Part shown: positions 54,001-60,838 of the stretch, in pieces | How positions within the stretch are numbered: position 1 is the first letter of the stretch | Layout of the letters: each line of letters begins with the position of its first letter | DNA from: Burhinus oedicnemus | Lineage: Eukaryota > Chordata > Aves > Charadriiformes > Burhinidae | Length of the DNA stretch: 64,000 nt | Assembly: GCA_008921705.1 (NCBI GenBank) | Contig: VFFE01007072.1 | Span: 1,355,090 to 1,419,089, forward strand | Direction: 5' to 3' | The notes under the pieces: model-generated | The model's database searches: none | Told to the model about the DNA's origin: nothing | The model's input: only the letters and a program-made list of their open reading frames with translations | Made by a program: the position numbers and the translations under genes

Positions 54001-57000
54001 GGAGTCAGAGCACTTTCAGGACCTGGCACAAAACTCCATCCAACTGCTGCATTTTTCATCGCTATTAAGATGCAGCAGCAGTGGCAGTGAACACGCAGAC
54101 GTTATGGCGATGCTGCAGCCTGCGGGTAGGCTTGGTGCTCTTGCTCTGACACCAGGAATCTGGGATTTGCTCTTAGTGTCAAGACAGGTTGTAATTAAGG
54201 CTTCTGTTCATTATGTAAGAAATGATTTTGGCTGGGTGCCTGTTCCCAAACCTTGTGTATCCGTGTGAAGGGGAGGAAGTGGCTTGCAGGAAATGTCTGG
54301 GACACGGTGTCTGTGGTGAACAAGACAGAGGAAATACACAAGTCTTGATTCTTTGCTGCCCTGTAGCTCTGAACAAGATATTCGGTCAGAGCCCCCAGGG
54401 GCTGCCCTAGACCAACAAATCTACAAAAAACTCGATGTAAGGAGCTAAGTCTGGTCTGTACTGACCAGCAGCACCAAATGGCATACAGAGGGAGCATGCG
54501 TGGAAACGGACCATTATGTCACGGAAAGATTAAGTACTTCCATTTCCACTCGACAAAAAGAAGTGCTTGTCATTAATCAAGGTAGTGTAAAGGATTCCTC
54601 TCAGCAGTGGCCACTTTGTTATCAGCGCTATAAAAGCATGTATACTGAGGCTACCCACGTGAAGCTGACCGCCTTCCGCCTTTTTCTGAGGCTGCAGAAG
54701 GGAAGAGGAGAGCTCCGAGTGTTGCTTCCTTACAGCGAGGCATGTAGTGCGCACATTGCAGATAGGTATGCTCTGATTTCAGTCCTACCAGCCATAGAAT
54801 TTCTATCCGTTTCTTTTCTCAGTGTCCAACAAGCACCATTTTATGGACAGCAACTTGCTCTACCAGTGCAGAATGAATTTCCGGCGGCGGCGGCGATTAA
54901 TGGAGCTCCTCACTGAGAAATCTCGCTTGATGCCAGAAAGCCATGACAGCCCGTTTTGCCTGCGCAAGCAGAACCACGACAACAGAAAACACACCAGTTT
55001 TCTCTCAGGTGACTCATCAACTATACTGCTGTCTATAGGGTGACTGCATGGCATATTAAACAATCCTTTTTGAGTGAGGGATTTCAGTGTTCACCTGCAA
55101 AAAAGCAGGGCAGGGTATCATGTGTCCCTGTTCACAAGAATTGTCCATTCACTCAGTTTACTGAATCTTTACTCCCTGTGATGGTCTTGCGCCTGTATCA
55201 ATAGCATGTCAGCTGCTGGTCAAAAATCAGTGTGCATGAACAAACAGAACGGGTTAAAATCCCTCCAAGGCCAAAGTAATTAATTATATAATCTATGTGG
55301 AGTTTTTGAGAAGAGTAAAAGTGAGGGGAAGGGGTCTTGCAGCATTTGCTGTACAGCAATATCTAGCAAGAACTAAAAGAATGAACGGGAAGTAGAAGGA
55401 AAAATGGAAGAAGTTATTTCCCTATATTGAAATGCCTCCCAGAAGACACTGCAATGGGAGCAGTTCAGCCATCGTGTTAGCTACAGTATACATGAGTATA
55501 TCATACTCATGCACTGACTCTTCTAACTATGTAAAACACACTAACCCCTTCCCAGTGTTTTCAACGAAAGTGTGGCTTATAGCTATTGTTTTAAAGAAAC
55601 CAGGGAAATGGGTGTAATAACTGATACCAGTTCCCTTTCTCTCTGTATTTTCTCTCTGTTTGTAGTGAGTCCCACCAAGGAGATAAAGATCGTGTCTGCA
55701 GTACGGAGGAGCAGCATGAGTAGCTGTGGCAGCAGCGGGTACTTCAGCAGTAGCCCGACGCTCAGCAGCAGCCCCCCCGTGCTCTGCAACCCCAAGTCCG
55801 GTGAGCACCAGCATCGCTCACGATGCACAGGGGCCAGGGCGCAGACATCTGGCTGGGGAGAAGGCGATGTGAAGAATGGCTAGCATCATGTCTAAGTTTA
55901 TCTTTTCAAGGATATACTAAAAATTCACAGCATCACAGGTTTTGTAGGCCAAAAGGGACTATTACCATCCTCCAGCCTGAAGTCCTGCTGAACACAAGCC
56001 AGGCGTCTGCCTCCAATAATCTCTGCATCAAGCCCATAATTGCGGTTTGAGCTGCAGTTTATCTTTTAGGAGGACATGCAGTCAGAGACCCAGATTTGCC
56101 TCTTCATTGCCAAGCTCTGAACCAATTCAAATCTCCTCCTAGAGACATTCCTTTAGTACAAGTCAGAGGAGAGTTTAACTATCCAGTGGCCACTTGAGTT
56201 GCTATGAAGTAACACAACTCAGAAAACAGCAGTCTCTAAAAAAAGAGGCAGCATTGTTTCGGCCTGTCAGGGACTATTTCAACATTTTTGTTTGTTTAGG
56301 TCTTACACCGGTCTGTTTAGGAAGGTAAAAGTAGTGTTGAAGCTTATTTTCCTTTTGAAAGGATTTCCTATCCCCCACCGGAAGGTTAAACCCACCCATT
56401 CTTCCATAGTACACTTAAAAGTGTTTCTTAGTGTACATCTGGGAAGGGAAAAAGAGACCAGGATAGATATTGTTTCAGCCCCTCCATTTTCCTCAGAAAC
56501 AGCCCTGAATTTCAAAGCAGAGTCCCTGCTGCCCTGTGTGCTCATTATTTCAAATTTACCGGGTCTCTGCTGACAGTGTGGGGAGCATTGTGCAACGGGG
56601 GAAGGCTTCAGTGGCTATGTGGAAGCTTTGCTTTTAGAGAGATGCTGGCATTTGAAATGATTACCAGAGAGTGCCTCAAGCACTGTATGAATCCTGTTCA
56701 AAACATTGACAATTTACTCTGGAGACGAGTGAGCTAAAGTGCATTTCATTCCTGCTGTGCAGAGTGGCCATCAGAAAGAAAGGCATAGTTATGGGGATGT
56801 TTTCTTTCTTTCTCCTTTTAGCGCATTTCCTTCCTCCTCCTTAGGCTCTGCGCGGCATTCAGTTTGAGGCTCTAAATTAAAATAATTTGAAGGGCTCAGT
56901 ACGATTGCAGAAGCCATAAGCCCCTACACCAGACCTGCTGTCCAGCCTGGGGGAATGCTCTCAGTGCTGGTGGTCATTGCATCCTTGGAGTACGCTGCTG

Positions 57001-59754
57001 TTGGGCGTTTGGCACCACCTTCCAATGTGTTTACCCCAATATGCAATGGGTTTGCCCCTATATGAAGAGTGCCACAGTATTATGTTTTGGCAGAATAGCT
57101 CTCAGGTATACTTCCCAGCAACGCTCCGATAGATATTGTCTGGTAAGCTCTTTGACCCCGGTACTGGAAAATTTTCTGGGACAGATAAAACAGCATTCAT
57201 GCACTGTCCACAAATGTGTGTGTTATCTGAAGTATGCTAACTATTCCATTCATTTATGGTTCTGATTATATACGAAGTGTCAACCCATGAGTAGTGAGAA
57301 CAAGTTTATTTTAATGCAGCTGATTACACAACACTGGAAGAAAAAGGATAGGCTGATGTTGCCCTTGCGTAAATTCTTTATTTTTTTAAAGAAACTCTCC
57401 TTTAGGACTAATTTTCAATCTCTAAATAGCTTTAGCAGACTCATATTTGAAAGAAGATGGCAACAGACTTATAAACAGACTTATTTTTAAGAATTATACA
57501 ATTACCAGAAATGTAGGGTAATTTCTCCTGTAGCACAAGTATAGATCCACACGTCATCTCGCTTAGGTTAACATAAGGCTGTCAGATGTAAATGTTATGG
57601 AGGAATTCTTAATCCTCTGCTGGACTATAAAGTGACTTTTTTCACAAATACTTTCCTGCTATCCAGACCCAGAGCATGTCCCTGAACTGCGTGCTAATAA
57701 ACACAAGGCAGAGGTATATTTATTGTCAGATGAGTTCTCTTGCAGGCAAACGCTTAAAAAAACCCAGGTCATAACTTGACCAGTCATGTAGAAAAACAAT
57801 CATCAAACAAAAAGAATTTCTGGAGCTATAATGAGGGGAGGCATGCAAGGGAGTCCTGCGTGGGTGGTTTACCTGATTCTGACTTGTCAAATGAGCATAA
57901 TCATTCAGGTTTTTTATGTTGACCAGGCATGCTCTGCAAAGTGTGACACTGGCTAAATGACAGTTTGTCAAAATCCATGGGAAAGGAAAAAAATACATAT
58001 TGGTTTGTATGGTAGAATTCTCCCTGCTCCCATGAATGTCATTAAGAAACTCGTGAATGTGTTCGGATACCATCTGTGGGAAATTTTATCTTCCACCTGC
58101 GACTGAAAAGGCAGACATCATCAAAATTATTTCTCGCTAAAAGAAAAGCAGCCGTAAGTTTAGAGGTGAAGCAGGCAAATACGGTGAAGAGCATATATCT
58201 TCCCATTGTCCTCCATCTCGTGAAGCATTTATGGATGGATAAAAACTGGTATGCAGAATGGTATCGATTTGATTTGGCAGAACTTTACATTTACTTTGTT
58301 CAGGGTAAAATTATCCCATTAGCTAACAAGGCAATGGGAAATCACCTGCAGAAACTCACTGGTATTTCCTTTCCTGTAAAATCCCAGCCAGCTATAGATT
58401 ACCTAGGCTGTTCCTGGATAAGATGGAGTTAGATGTCTGTGCCTACAACTGCAGAAATCTCTTTGTTGCGATAATTCCTGACTCAAGCAGAATTTTCTTA
58501 CTACTTAATTCTGTGATTCAAACCTGACTCGGACGAAATAGCAGAGGGCACCCAACATGCACAGAGCGAGACAGGAAGAAAAGCTGCTGCGTGCCAGGAA
58601 GGTCGGTCACTTGTTTCAACACTGGACACAGGAACAGCCACTTCTGATGTTTGTGATTGATAGTGTATAGTGGATCTTAATTGCAGACAACAAAGTCTGT
58701 TGGCTAAACGCCCTGATTTTCCAAAGATCTCATCATTTGTACTCAGAGTTATTCTGCAGTCTTTTCCTTGGCTCTTTTACTACTTTCAAGCAAGTCTGCA
58801 AGAACTGAAAGAGTGTATGCGAAGTAGGACCAAAAAGGTGTTGTATCCCAACAGTGTATCTTATTTATTAGGAAAAACTCTAGAGGAACGCTTATATTGA
58901 ATATTCATTTATGTACCTCTGCAGTATTAAAGAGACCCGTGACTGCTGATGAGCTCTTGATGCCTGGAGCCCCATATGTAAGAAAAACTTTTACGGTATG
59001 TCTCCAGTATTTTTCTTTATTTTCTGCATGTTGTATGCATAAGGTAATCCAAACAGACATTTTCTGATGGGATAATTAGAGCTTATTTGCATTTGCTGAG
59101 GTTTGTACTTCAAAATCCCAAACTCCGTTATCAGTACTTCCACACATTTCAGGTCTGATTCTGAGCTTGTTTATCCTGTCTTTATGCCAATGTAGTACTG
59201 CTGACTTAAATGGAGTGTAAAATTACATAAAGCCAATAACATTTGTATTATACAAACTCATCTAGACTTGGTGGTCCTGGTAATACTTGCACTGCAGGAG
59301 TGGATTATCTATCCAAATCGAAGTTTTCTACTTAGGTCTTTCTAGACAGAAATTTTGATTCATATTCACTATTAGAGAAAGACTTTCTGTAAAGACATTT
59401 TTGAACCTAGTCATTGGGACCATTGCTTTTTACAGCCTCCTAGTTCAACAAAAAAGTTCATTAAAAGCAAGGTGAGTCATTTGGATAGAGCCTTTCCCAT
59501 GAATGGTACAGCAGCCTGTACACAACGTCCTTTACTATGTGTTGGAAGTATAGAGATGTTGAAACTATGTCTTGAACCATTTAAGTGTTACCCCCTTGAA
59601 TTTCACCGAGCTGCCTGAAGGTGATCATGTCCTTCTTTTCTCTTTGCAGATCGTTGGCGACGCAGTGGGCTGGGGCTTTGTGGTGCGGGGCAGCAAGCCC
59701 TGCCACATCCAGGCTGTGGACCCCAGCGGGCCAGCAGCTGCAGCTGGGATGAAG
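5134..59754 (+). CDS. DEPTOR: DEPTOR, DEP-domain mTOR-interacting protein (eight exons, 3' end outside window)
   Basis: The CDS is join(5134-5219, 32405-32583, 34595-34718, 40426-40604, 54823-55008, 55666-55800, 58925-58995, 59650-59754). All junctions are GT-AG and keep one frame for 1065 nt, or 355 codons. Domains are DEP1 (about residues 24-107), DEP2 (about 133-207), a Ser-rich linker with SSGYFS at 274-279, and the start of a PDZ domain with GWGF at 327-330. DEPTOR binds mTOR in both mTORC1 and mTORC2 and restrains their kinase activity. It is removed after phosphorylation of the linker and SCF-beta-TrCP ubiquitylation. The N-terminus is about 12 residues shorter than human DEPTOR (409 aa) because the human Gly/Ser-rich stretch is missing. 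About 42 C-terminal residues and the stop codon are not in the window. Identification rests on near-identity to the remembered human protein across every exon. Confidence 0.97.
5406..5446 (+). repeat. (GAG)n trinucleotide microsatellite
   Basis: An almost uninterrupted GAG/GGA run of about 41 bases begins about 190 bases inside intron 1. It is a pure purine tract on the + strand, so triplex or slippage behaviour is possible, and GGA repeats often act as splicing enhancers. It is not coding, despite the poly-Glu open frame it creates. Confidence 0.95.
9395..9409 (+). repeat. Poly-T tract
   Basis: Uninterrupted run of 15 T in intron 1. There is no flanking SINE-like body or target duplication, so it is treated as a simple homopolymer. 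Confidence 0.9.
10984..11076. repeat. AT-rich imperfect TA/TG/CA repeat
   Basis: Alternating purine-pyrimidine low-complexity sequence built from ATAT, GTAT and ACAT units. It has many short self-complementary parts, such as ACATATATGT. No gene signal. Confidence 0.75.
13058..13077 (+). repeat. Poly-T tract
   Basis: Uninterrupted run of 20 T in intron 1, with no recognisable retroposon attached on either side. Confidence 0.9.
16937..17005. promoter_or_regulatory. AT-rich hairpin next to two octamer motifs
   Basis: TTATTAAAA (16937-16945) and its exact reverse complement TTTTAATAA (16951-16959) flank five bases. Just downstream ATGCAAAT occurs at 16988-16995 and again at 16998-17005, start to start 10 bp apart. 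ATGCAAAT is the classical POU (Oct) binding octamer. The arrangement would put both sites on one helix face. Enhancer function is inferred, not shown. Confidence 0.35.
17081..17472 (+). mobile_element. CR1 LINE 3' fragment, old
   Basis: The CR1 ORF2 C-terminal region is recognisable at DNA level ('ctgctcagcctagagaagag') and is followed by the hallmark 3' end 'ccagatgacctccagaggcc', then CTTCCAACCT and a worn ATTCTAT tail. It is sense to DEPTOR, heavily mutated and internally deleted. It carries no functional open frame. The wording resembles the older avian CR1 X/Y-type tails. Confidence 0.85.
19468..19540. repeat. Perfect 13-bp inverted repeat with nested stem
   Basis: TTGACACCACCTG (19468-19480) is the exact reverse complement of CAGGTGGTGTCAA (19528-19540), with 47 bases between. 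The loop contains a smaller TCCTG/CAGGA stem with an 8-base loop. Each outer arm carries an E-box core (CACCTG/CAGGTG). It could be a short foldback element, a paired factor site, or chance. Confidence 0.6.
21081..21094. repeat. 14-bp perfect palindrome
   Basis: TGACTATATAGTCA reads identically on both strands, and the preceding TGACTA (21075-21080) repeats its left half. It lies in AT-rich intron 1 sequence. It may be a chance feature or a dimeric factor site. Confidence 0.6.
25903..25918 (+). repeat. Poly-T tract
   Basis: Uninterrupted run of 16 T in intron 1. No adjoining SINE or processed-gene body was recognised. Confidence 0.9.
26845..27030. repeat. TATA-rich low-complexity block with dyad symmetry
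   Basis: This stretch is almost wholly AT, built of ATAT, TGATATAT and ATACAAAT units, with many overlapping self-complementary parts such as TATCATGATA. It runs directly into the ATCT microsatellite. Similar ATATGCATATGTATG sequence resumes right of the CR1 at 28369, suggesting the CR1 interrupted one longer AT-rich array. Confidence 0.8.
27031..27110 (+). repeat. (ATCT)n tetranucleotide microsatellite
   Basis: Eleven uninterrupted ATCT copies (27031-27074) are followed, after GTC, by a further imperfect set with ATCT, ACCT and ATCA variants up to about 27110. The pure part is long enough to be length-polymorphic. The truncated CR1 begins immediately after. Confidence 0.95.
27112..28368 (+). 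mobile_element. CR1 LINE, 5'-truncated, inactive
   Basis: The element covers the 3' half of CR1 ORF2 and its 3' tail, in the sense direction of DEPTOR. Reverse-transcriptase motif A ([11 protein letters not shown]) begins near 27215 and the PQG motif lies near 27400. The catalytic FADD motif has become FSDN (27479-27490). A frameshift follows at about 27585, and later in-frame stops occur near 27730, 27826 and 27917. The ORF2 stop is TAG at 28279-28281, followed by the CR1 3' end and two ATTCTATG copies. The element cannot move on its own. No target duplication is seen, as expected for CR1. Confidence 0.95.
32405..32583 (+). CDS. DEPTOR: DEPTOR coding exon 2 (first half of DEP1)
   Basis: This 179-nt exon completes Arg29 and ends one base into Val89. 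It encodes the core of DEP1, including [20 protein letters not shown], where the F-x-x-x-E-x-I/V-D-W-L pattern is the DEP signature. Tandem DEP domains of DEPTOR contribute to mTOR FRB and phosphatidic-acid contacts. The acceptor (TTTGATCCCCAG/G) has a short pyrimidine tract and the donor (ATG/GTAAGT) is strong. Confidence 0.97.
32584..34594 (+). other. DEPTOR: DEPTOR intron 2
   Basis: About 2.0 kb of unremarkable intron. It begins GTAAGT and ends with a good pyrimidine tract and TTTCAG. I see no repeat element or nested gene in it. The first part (to about 33000) is GC-richer than the rest. Confidence 0.9.
34595..34718 (+). CDS. DEPTOR: DEPTOR coding exon 3 (second half of DEP1)
   Basis: This 124-nt exon completes Val89 and ends two bases into Lys130. 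It encodes [20 protein letters not shown] and the [20 protein letters not shown] stretch that closes DEP1 and links it to DEP2. The acceptor is strong (ACCTTTCAG/T) and the donor is AAA/GTACGT. Together with exon 2 it makes 303 nt, an exact codon multiple. Confidence 0.97.
34719..40425 (+). other. DEPTOR: DEPTOR intron 3
   Basis: About 5.7 kb of AT-rich intron. I recognise only a short poly-A run (about 37729-37741) and a small (TG)n near 36690. No CR1 copy or coding sequence is recognised. The acceptor side has a strong C/T tract (TTTTTTCCCCCTCTGCCAG). Confidence 0.88.
40426..40604 (+). CDS. DEPTOR: DEPTOR coding exon 4 (first half of DEP2)
   Basis: This 179-nt exon completes Lys130 and ends one base into Val190. 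It encodes the inter-DEP linker and the DEP2 core, with [17 protein letters not shown] as the DEP signature and [10 protein letters not shown] at the end. It has the same length and phases as exon 2, and the two translations align without gaps through their last 40 or so residues. The donor is ACG/GTGAGA. Confidence 0.97.
42808..42827. other. Assembly gap (20 N)
   Basis: Exactly 20 N separate a C-rich run (CCCCACCCCCCGCC) from 13 A. The flanking homopolymers suggest a short hard-to-sequence low-complexity stretch. The true length may differ from 20. It lies in intron 4, so the protein is unaffected. Confidence 0.98.
47450..48070. promoter_or_regulatory. GC-richer intronic patch with TATA-like motif
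   Basis: Within AT-rich intron 4 this patch is locally GC- and CpG-enriched. It contains CTAATAAAAGGCCCG (about 47739), which resembles a TATA box followed by GC-rich sequence. It could be an internal promoter or enhancer, but the evidence is composition plus one short motif. No first exon can be defined. Confidence 0.25.
48151..48733 (-). mobile_element. CR1 LINE 3' fragment, antisense to DEPTOR
   Basis: Read on the minus strand, it begins near 48733 in CR1 ORF2 ([20 protein letters not shown]), continues through [14 protein letters not shown] and [12 protein letters not shown], and ends with the CR1 tail at 48151 (ATTCTGTGATTCTG on the minus strand). The ORF2 frame is open to an early stop at about 48433. 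It is severely 5'-truncated and lacks the RT catalytic motifs, so it is not autonomous. Confidence 0.93.
51425..51443 (+). repeat. Poly-A tract
   Basis: Uninterrupted run of 19 A in intron 4. The upstream sequence does not resemble a processed gene or SINE, so it is called a simple homopolymer. Confidence 0.9.
54823..55008 (+). CDS. DEPTOR: DEPTOR coding exon 5 (end of DEP2 and start of linker)
   Basis: This 186-nt exon completes Val190 and ends one base into Val252. It encodes [19 protein letters not shown], the basic [10 protein letters not shown] run and linker residues [11 protein letters not shown] up to HTSFLS. Where I recall Phe in human YQFRMNF, this sequence has Cys (TGC). The acceptor TTTCTTTTCTCAG/T is strong. 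The donor CAG/GTGACT departs from consensus at its last positions. Confidence 0.97.
55009..55665 (+). other. DEPTOR: DEPTOR intron 5
   Basis: Short intron of 657 bases. It ends in a good pyrimidine tract (TTTTCTCTCTGTTTGTAG). No repeat or other feature is visible inside it. Confidence 0.92.
55666..55800 (+). CDS. DEPTOR: DEPTOR coding exon 6 (phosphodegron linker)
   Basis: This 135-nt exon completes Val252 and ends one base into Val297. It encodes the conserved linker [20 protein letters not shown] followed by [20 protein letters not shown]. It holds the beta-TrCP degron SSGYFS and two Ser-Pro sites (S281, S287) that correspond to human S293 and S299, reported mTOR-phosphorylated sites. It is almost unchanged from the human protein. 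The donor is CCG/GTGAGC. Confidence 0.97.
55731..55748 (+). other. DEPTOR: beta-TrCP phosphodegron SSGYFS in DEPTOR
   Basis: Codons 274-279 encode S-S-G-Y-F-S, equivalent to human S286, S287 and S291. In mammals mTOR primes nearby Ser-Pro sites, CK1-alpha phosphorylates the degron, and SCF-beta-TrCP then targets DEPTOR for degradation. All three serines are kept here, so the same control is likely in this bird. Confidence 0.93.
55801..58924 (+). other. DEPTOR: DEPTOR intron 6
   Basis: About 3.1 kb of intron with one old interspersed-repeat relic near its start (about 55930-56130). The rest holds no recognisable element or coding sequence. It ends TATGTACCTCTGCAG. Confidence 0.9.
55930..56130 (-). 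mobile_element. Ancient amniote interspersed-repeat relic
   Basis: The + strand text 'gtaggccaaaagggactatt' followed by 'ccagcctgaagtcctgctga' and 'acacaagccag' resembles a widespread old reptile/bird repeat (GGCCAGAAGGGACCATTA-type), probably a CR1-like 3' tail read antisense. It is decayed, with no clear ends. The family name is uncertain. Confidence 0.4.
58925..58995 (+). CDS. DEPTOR: DEPTOR coding exon 7
   Basis: This 71-nt exon completes Val297 and ends in phase 0 after Thr320. It encodes [20 protein letters not shown] then TFT, the segment leading into the PDZ domain. It matches mammalian DEPTOR closely, with small changes as I recall it (for example A/D for S/E in VTSEELL). The acceptor is CTCTGCAG/T and the donor ACG/GTATGT. 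Confidence 0.96.
58996..59649 (+). other. DEPTOR: DEPTOR intron 7
   Basis: Short intron of 654 bases. It ends in a strong tract, TCCTTCTTTTCTCTTTGCAG. I see no repeat or other feature in it. Confidence 0.92.
59650..59754 (+). CDS. DEPTOR: DEPTOR coding exon 8 (first part of PDZ)
   Basis: This 105-nt exon, phase 0 at both ends, encodes residues 321-355: [20 protein letters not shown] then [19 protein letters not shown] (327-330, bases 59668-59679) is the PDZ carboxylate-binding loop equivalent of GLGF. The PDZ domain is the part of DEPTOR that binds the mTOR FAT region. The donor is AAG/GTGGGT. Reading on into the intron meets a stop at about 59788. Confidence 0.97.
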
Positions 59755-60114
59755 GTGGGTTTTCAAAATGGGACAATTTACCAGGGGTAATTGTGCTGCT
59801 CAGTGAAGATCTTGGGCTGTCCGTACTTGGAGAGGGAGACGACCTTTTGTTTCCAGGGTTGAGGATCATTGTCTCAGTTTCAGGCATTTGTGAACAGTGA
59901 GTTCTGCTGCCTTTCACCCCCATCCTGTTTCTTTTCTTCTGTCCTTGAGGTTCTTCAAGTCCCTGTTTCACATGAAACTCATTTATCCTTTCCAAGTTGC
60001 TTTCTTGATCTTTTCCCTTTTTTTGGTATTCTTTTTTAGTTGGTTGGTTGGCTGGTTTTGATGATTGGTTTTTTTGAGGGTTTTGGGGTGGGTTTTTTTT
60101 GTTATTTTCACCCT

Positions 60115-60649
60115 TTTCCAGCTCTGGGCAATGTTATGTTGGAGCAGGTCCAGAGGGCCACGAAGATGATCAGAGGGTTAGAGCACCTCTCCTATGAAGA
60201 CAGGCTGAGAGAGCTGGGGTTGTTTAGCCTGGAGAAGAGAAGGCTCCGGGGAGACCTTATAGTGGTGTTCCAGTATCTGAAGGGGGCCTACAAGAAAGCT
60301 GGAGAGGGACTTTTTACAAGGGCGTGTAGTGATAGGACGAGGGGTAATGGCTTCAGACTGGAAGAGGGTAGATTAGATTAGGTATTAGGAAGAAATTTTT
60401 CACTCTGAGGGTGGTGAGGCACTGGCACAGGTTTGCCCAGAGAAGTTGTGGAGGCCCCATCCCTGGAAGTGTTCAAGGCCAGGTTGGATGAGGCTTTGAG
60501 CAACCTGGTCTAGTGGGAGGTGTCCTTTCCCATGGCAGGGGGGTTGGAACTAGATGGTCTTTGAAGGTCCCTTCCAACCTAAACCATTCTATGATTCTAT
60601 GATTCTATGATTCTATGATTCTATGATTCTATGATTCTATGATTCTATG
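60115..60649 (+). mobile_element. CR1 LINE 3' fragment with eight octamer copies
   Basis: From about 60136 the sequence encodes CR1 ORF2 C-terminal text ([20 protein letters not shown] and [14 protein letters not shown]) with a stop at 60379-60381. It then has the CR1 3' end (GGTTGGAACTAGATGG) and eight exact ATTCTATG copies (60586-60649). It is sense to DEPTOR, 5'-truncated and lacks RT motifs. The clean sequence and long octamer array suggest a relatively young insertion. Confidence 0.95.
60586..60649 (+). repeat. (ATTCTATG)8 CR1 tail array
   Basis: Eight perfect tandem copies of the CR1 terminal octamer, 64 bases. The other sense CR1 in this window (27.1 kb) has two. It is likely to vary in copy number. 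Confidence 0.97.
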
Positions 60650-60736
60650 ATTTTAGCTTCTCTCCTCTCAACTTTGCAAGTTACGTTACAACAGCATTGG
60701 TTGTTGGTATGCAGTTTCTGGACTTTGCCTATACAG

Positions 60737-60838
60737 AAGTCATAGAAGTCATAGAATTGTTTAGGTTGGAAAAGACCTTTAAAATCATTGAGTCCAACCA
60801 TTAACCTTGCACTGCCAAGTCCACCAAAGAGGACTTGG
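60737..60838 (-). mobile_element. CR1 LINE 3' terminus, antisense
   Basis: The + strand 'tagaattgtttaggttggaa' and 'aagacctttaaaatcattga', then GTCCAACCATTAACC, is the reverse complement of a CR1 3' end. It is only about 100 bases long. It faces the sense CR1 to its left across 87 bases, so the two tails converge. Confidence 0.88.

Larger units (their letters stand above)
40605..54822 (+). other. DEPTOR: DEPTOR intron 4 (about 14.2 kb)
   Basis: This long intron contains an assembly gap (42808-42827), one antisense CR1 (48.15-48.73 kb) and a poly-A run (51425-51443). It also has three GC-richer patches, at about 44.5-44.9, 47.45-48.1 and 49.0-49.25 kb. Open frames in the GC-richer patches look like compositional by-products. 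I found no nested gene. Confidence 0.88.

Noticed and set aside
54500..54916. 138-codon frame overlapping exon 5
   Set aside because: It reads exon 5 in a different frame from DEPTOR. The DEPTOR frame matches the known protein, so this one is a shadow.
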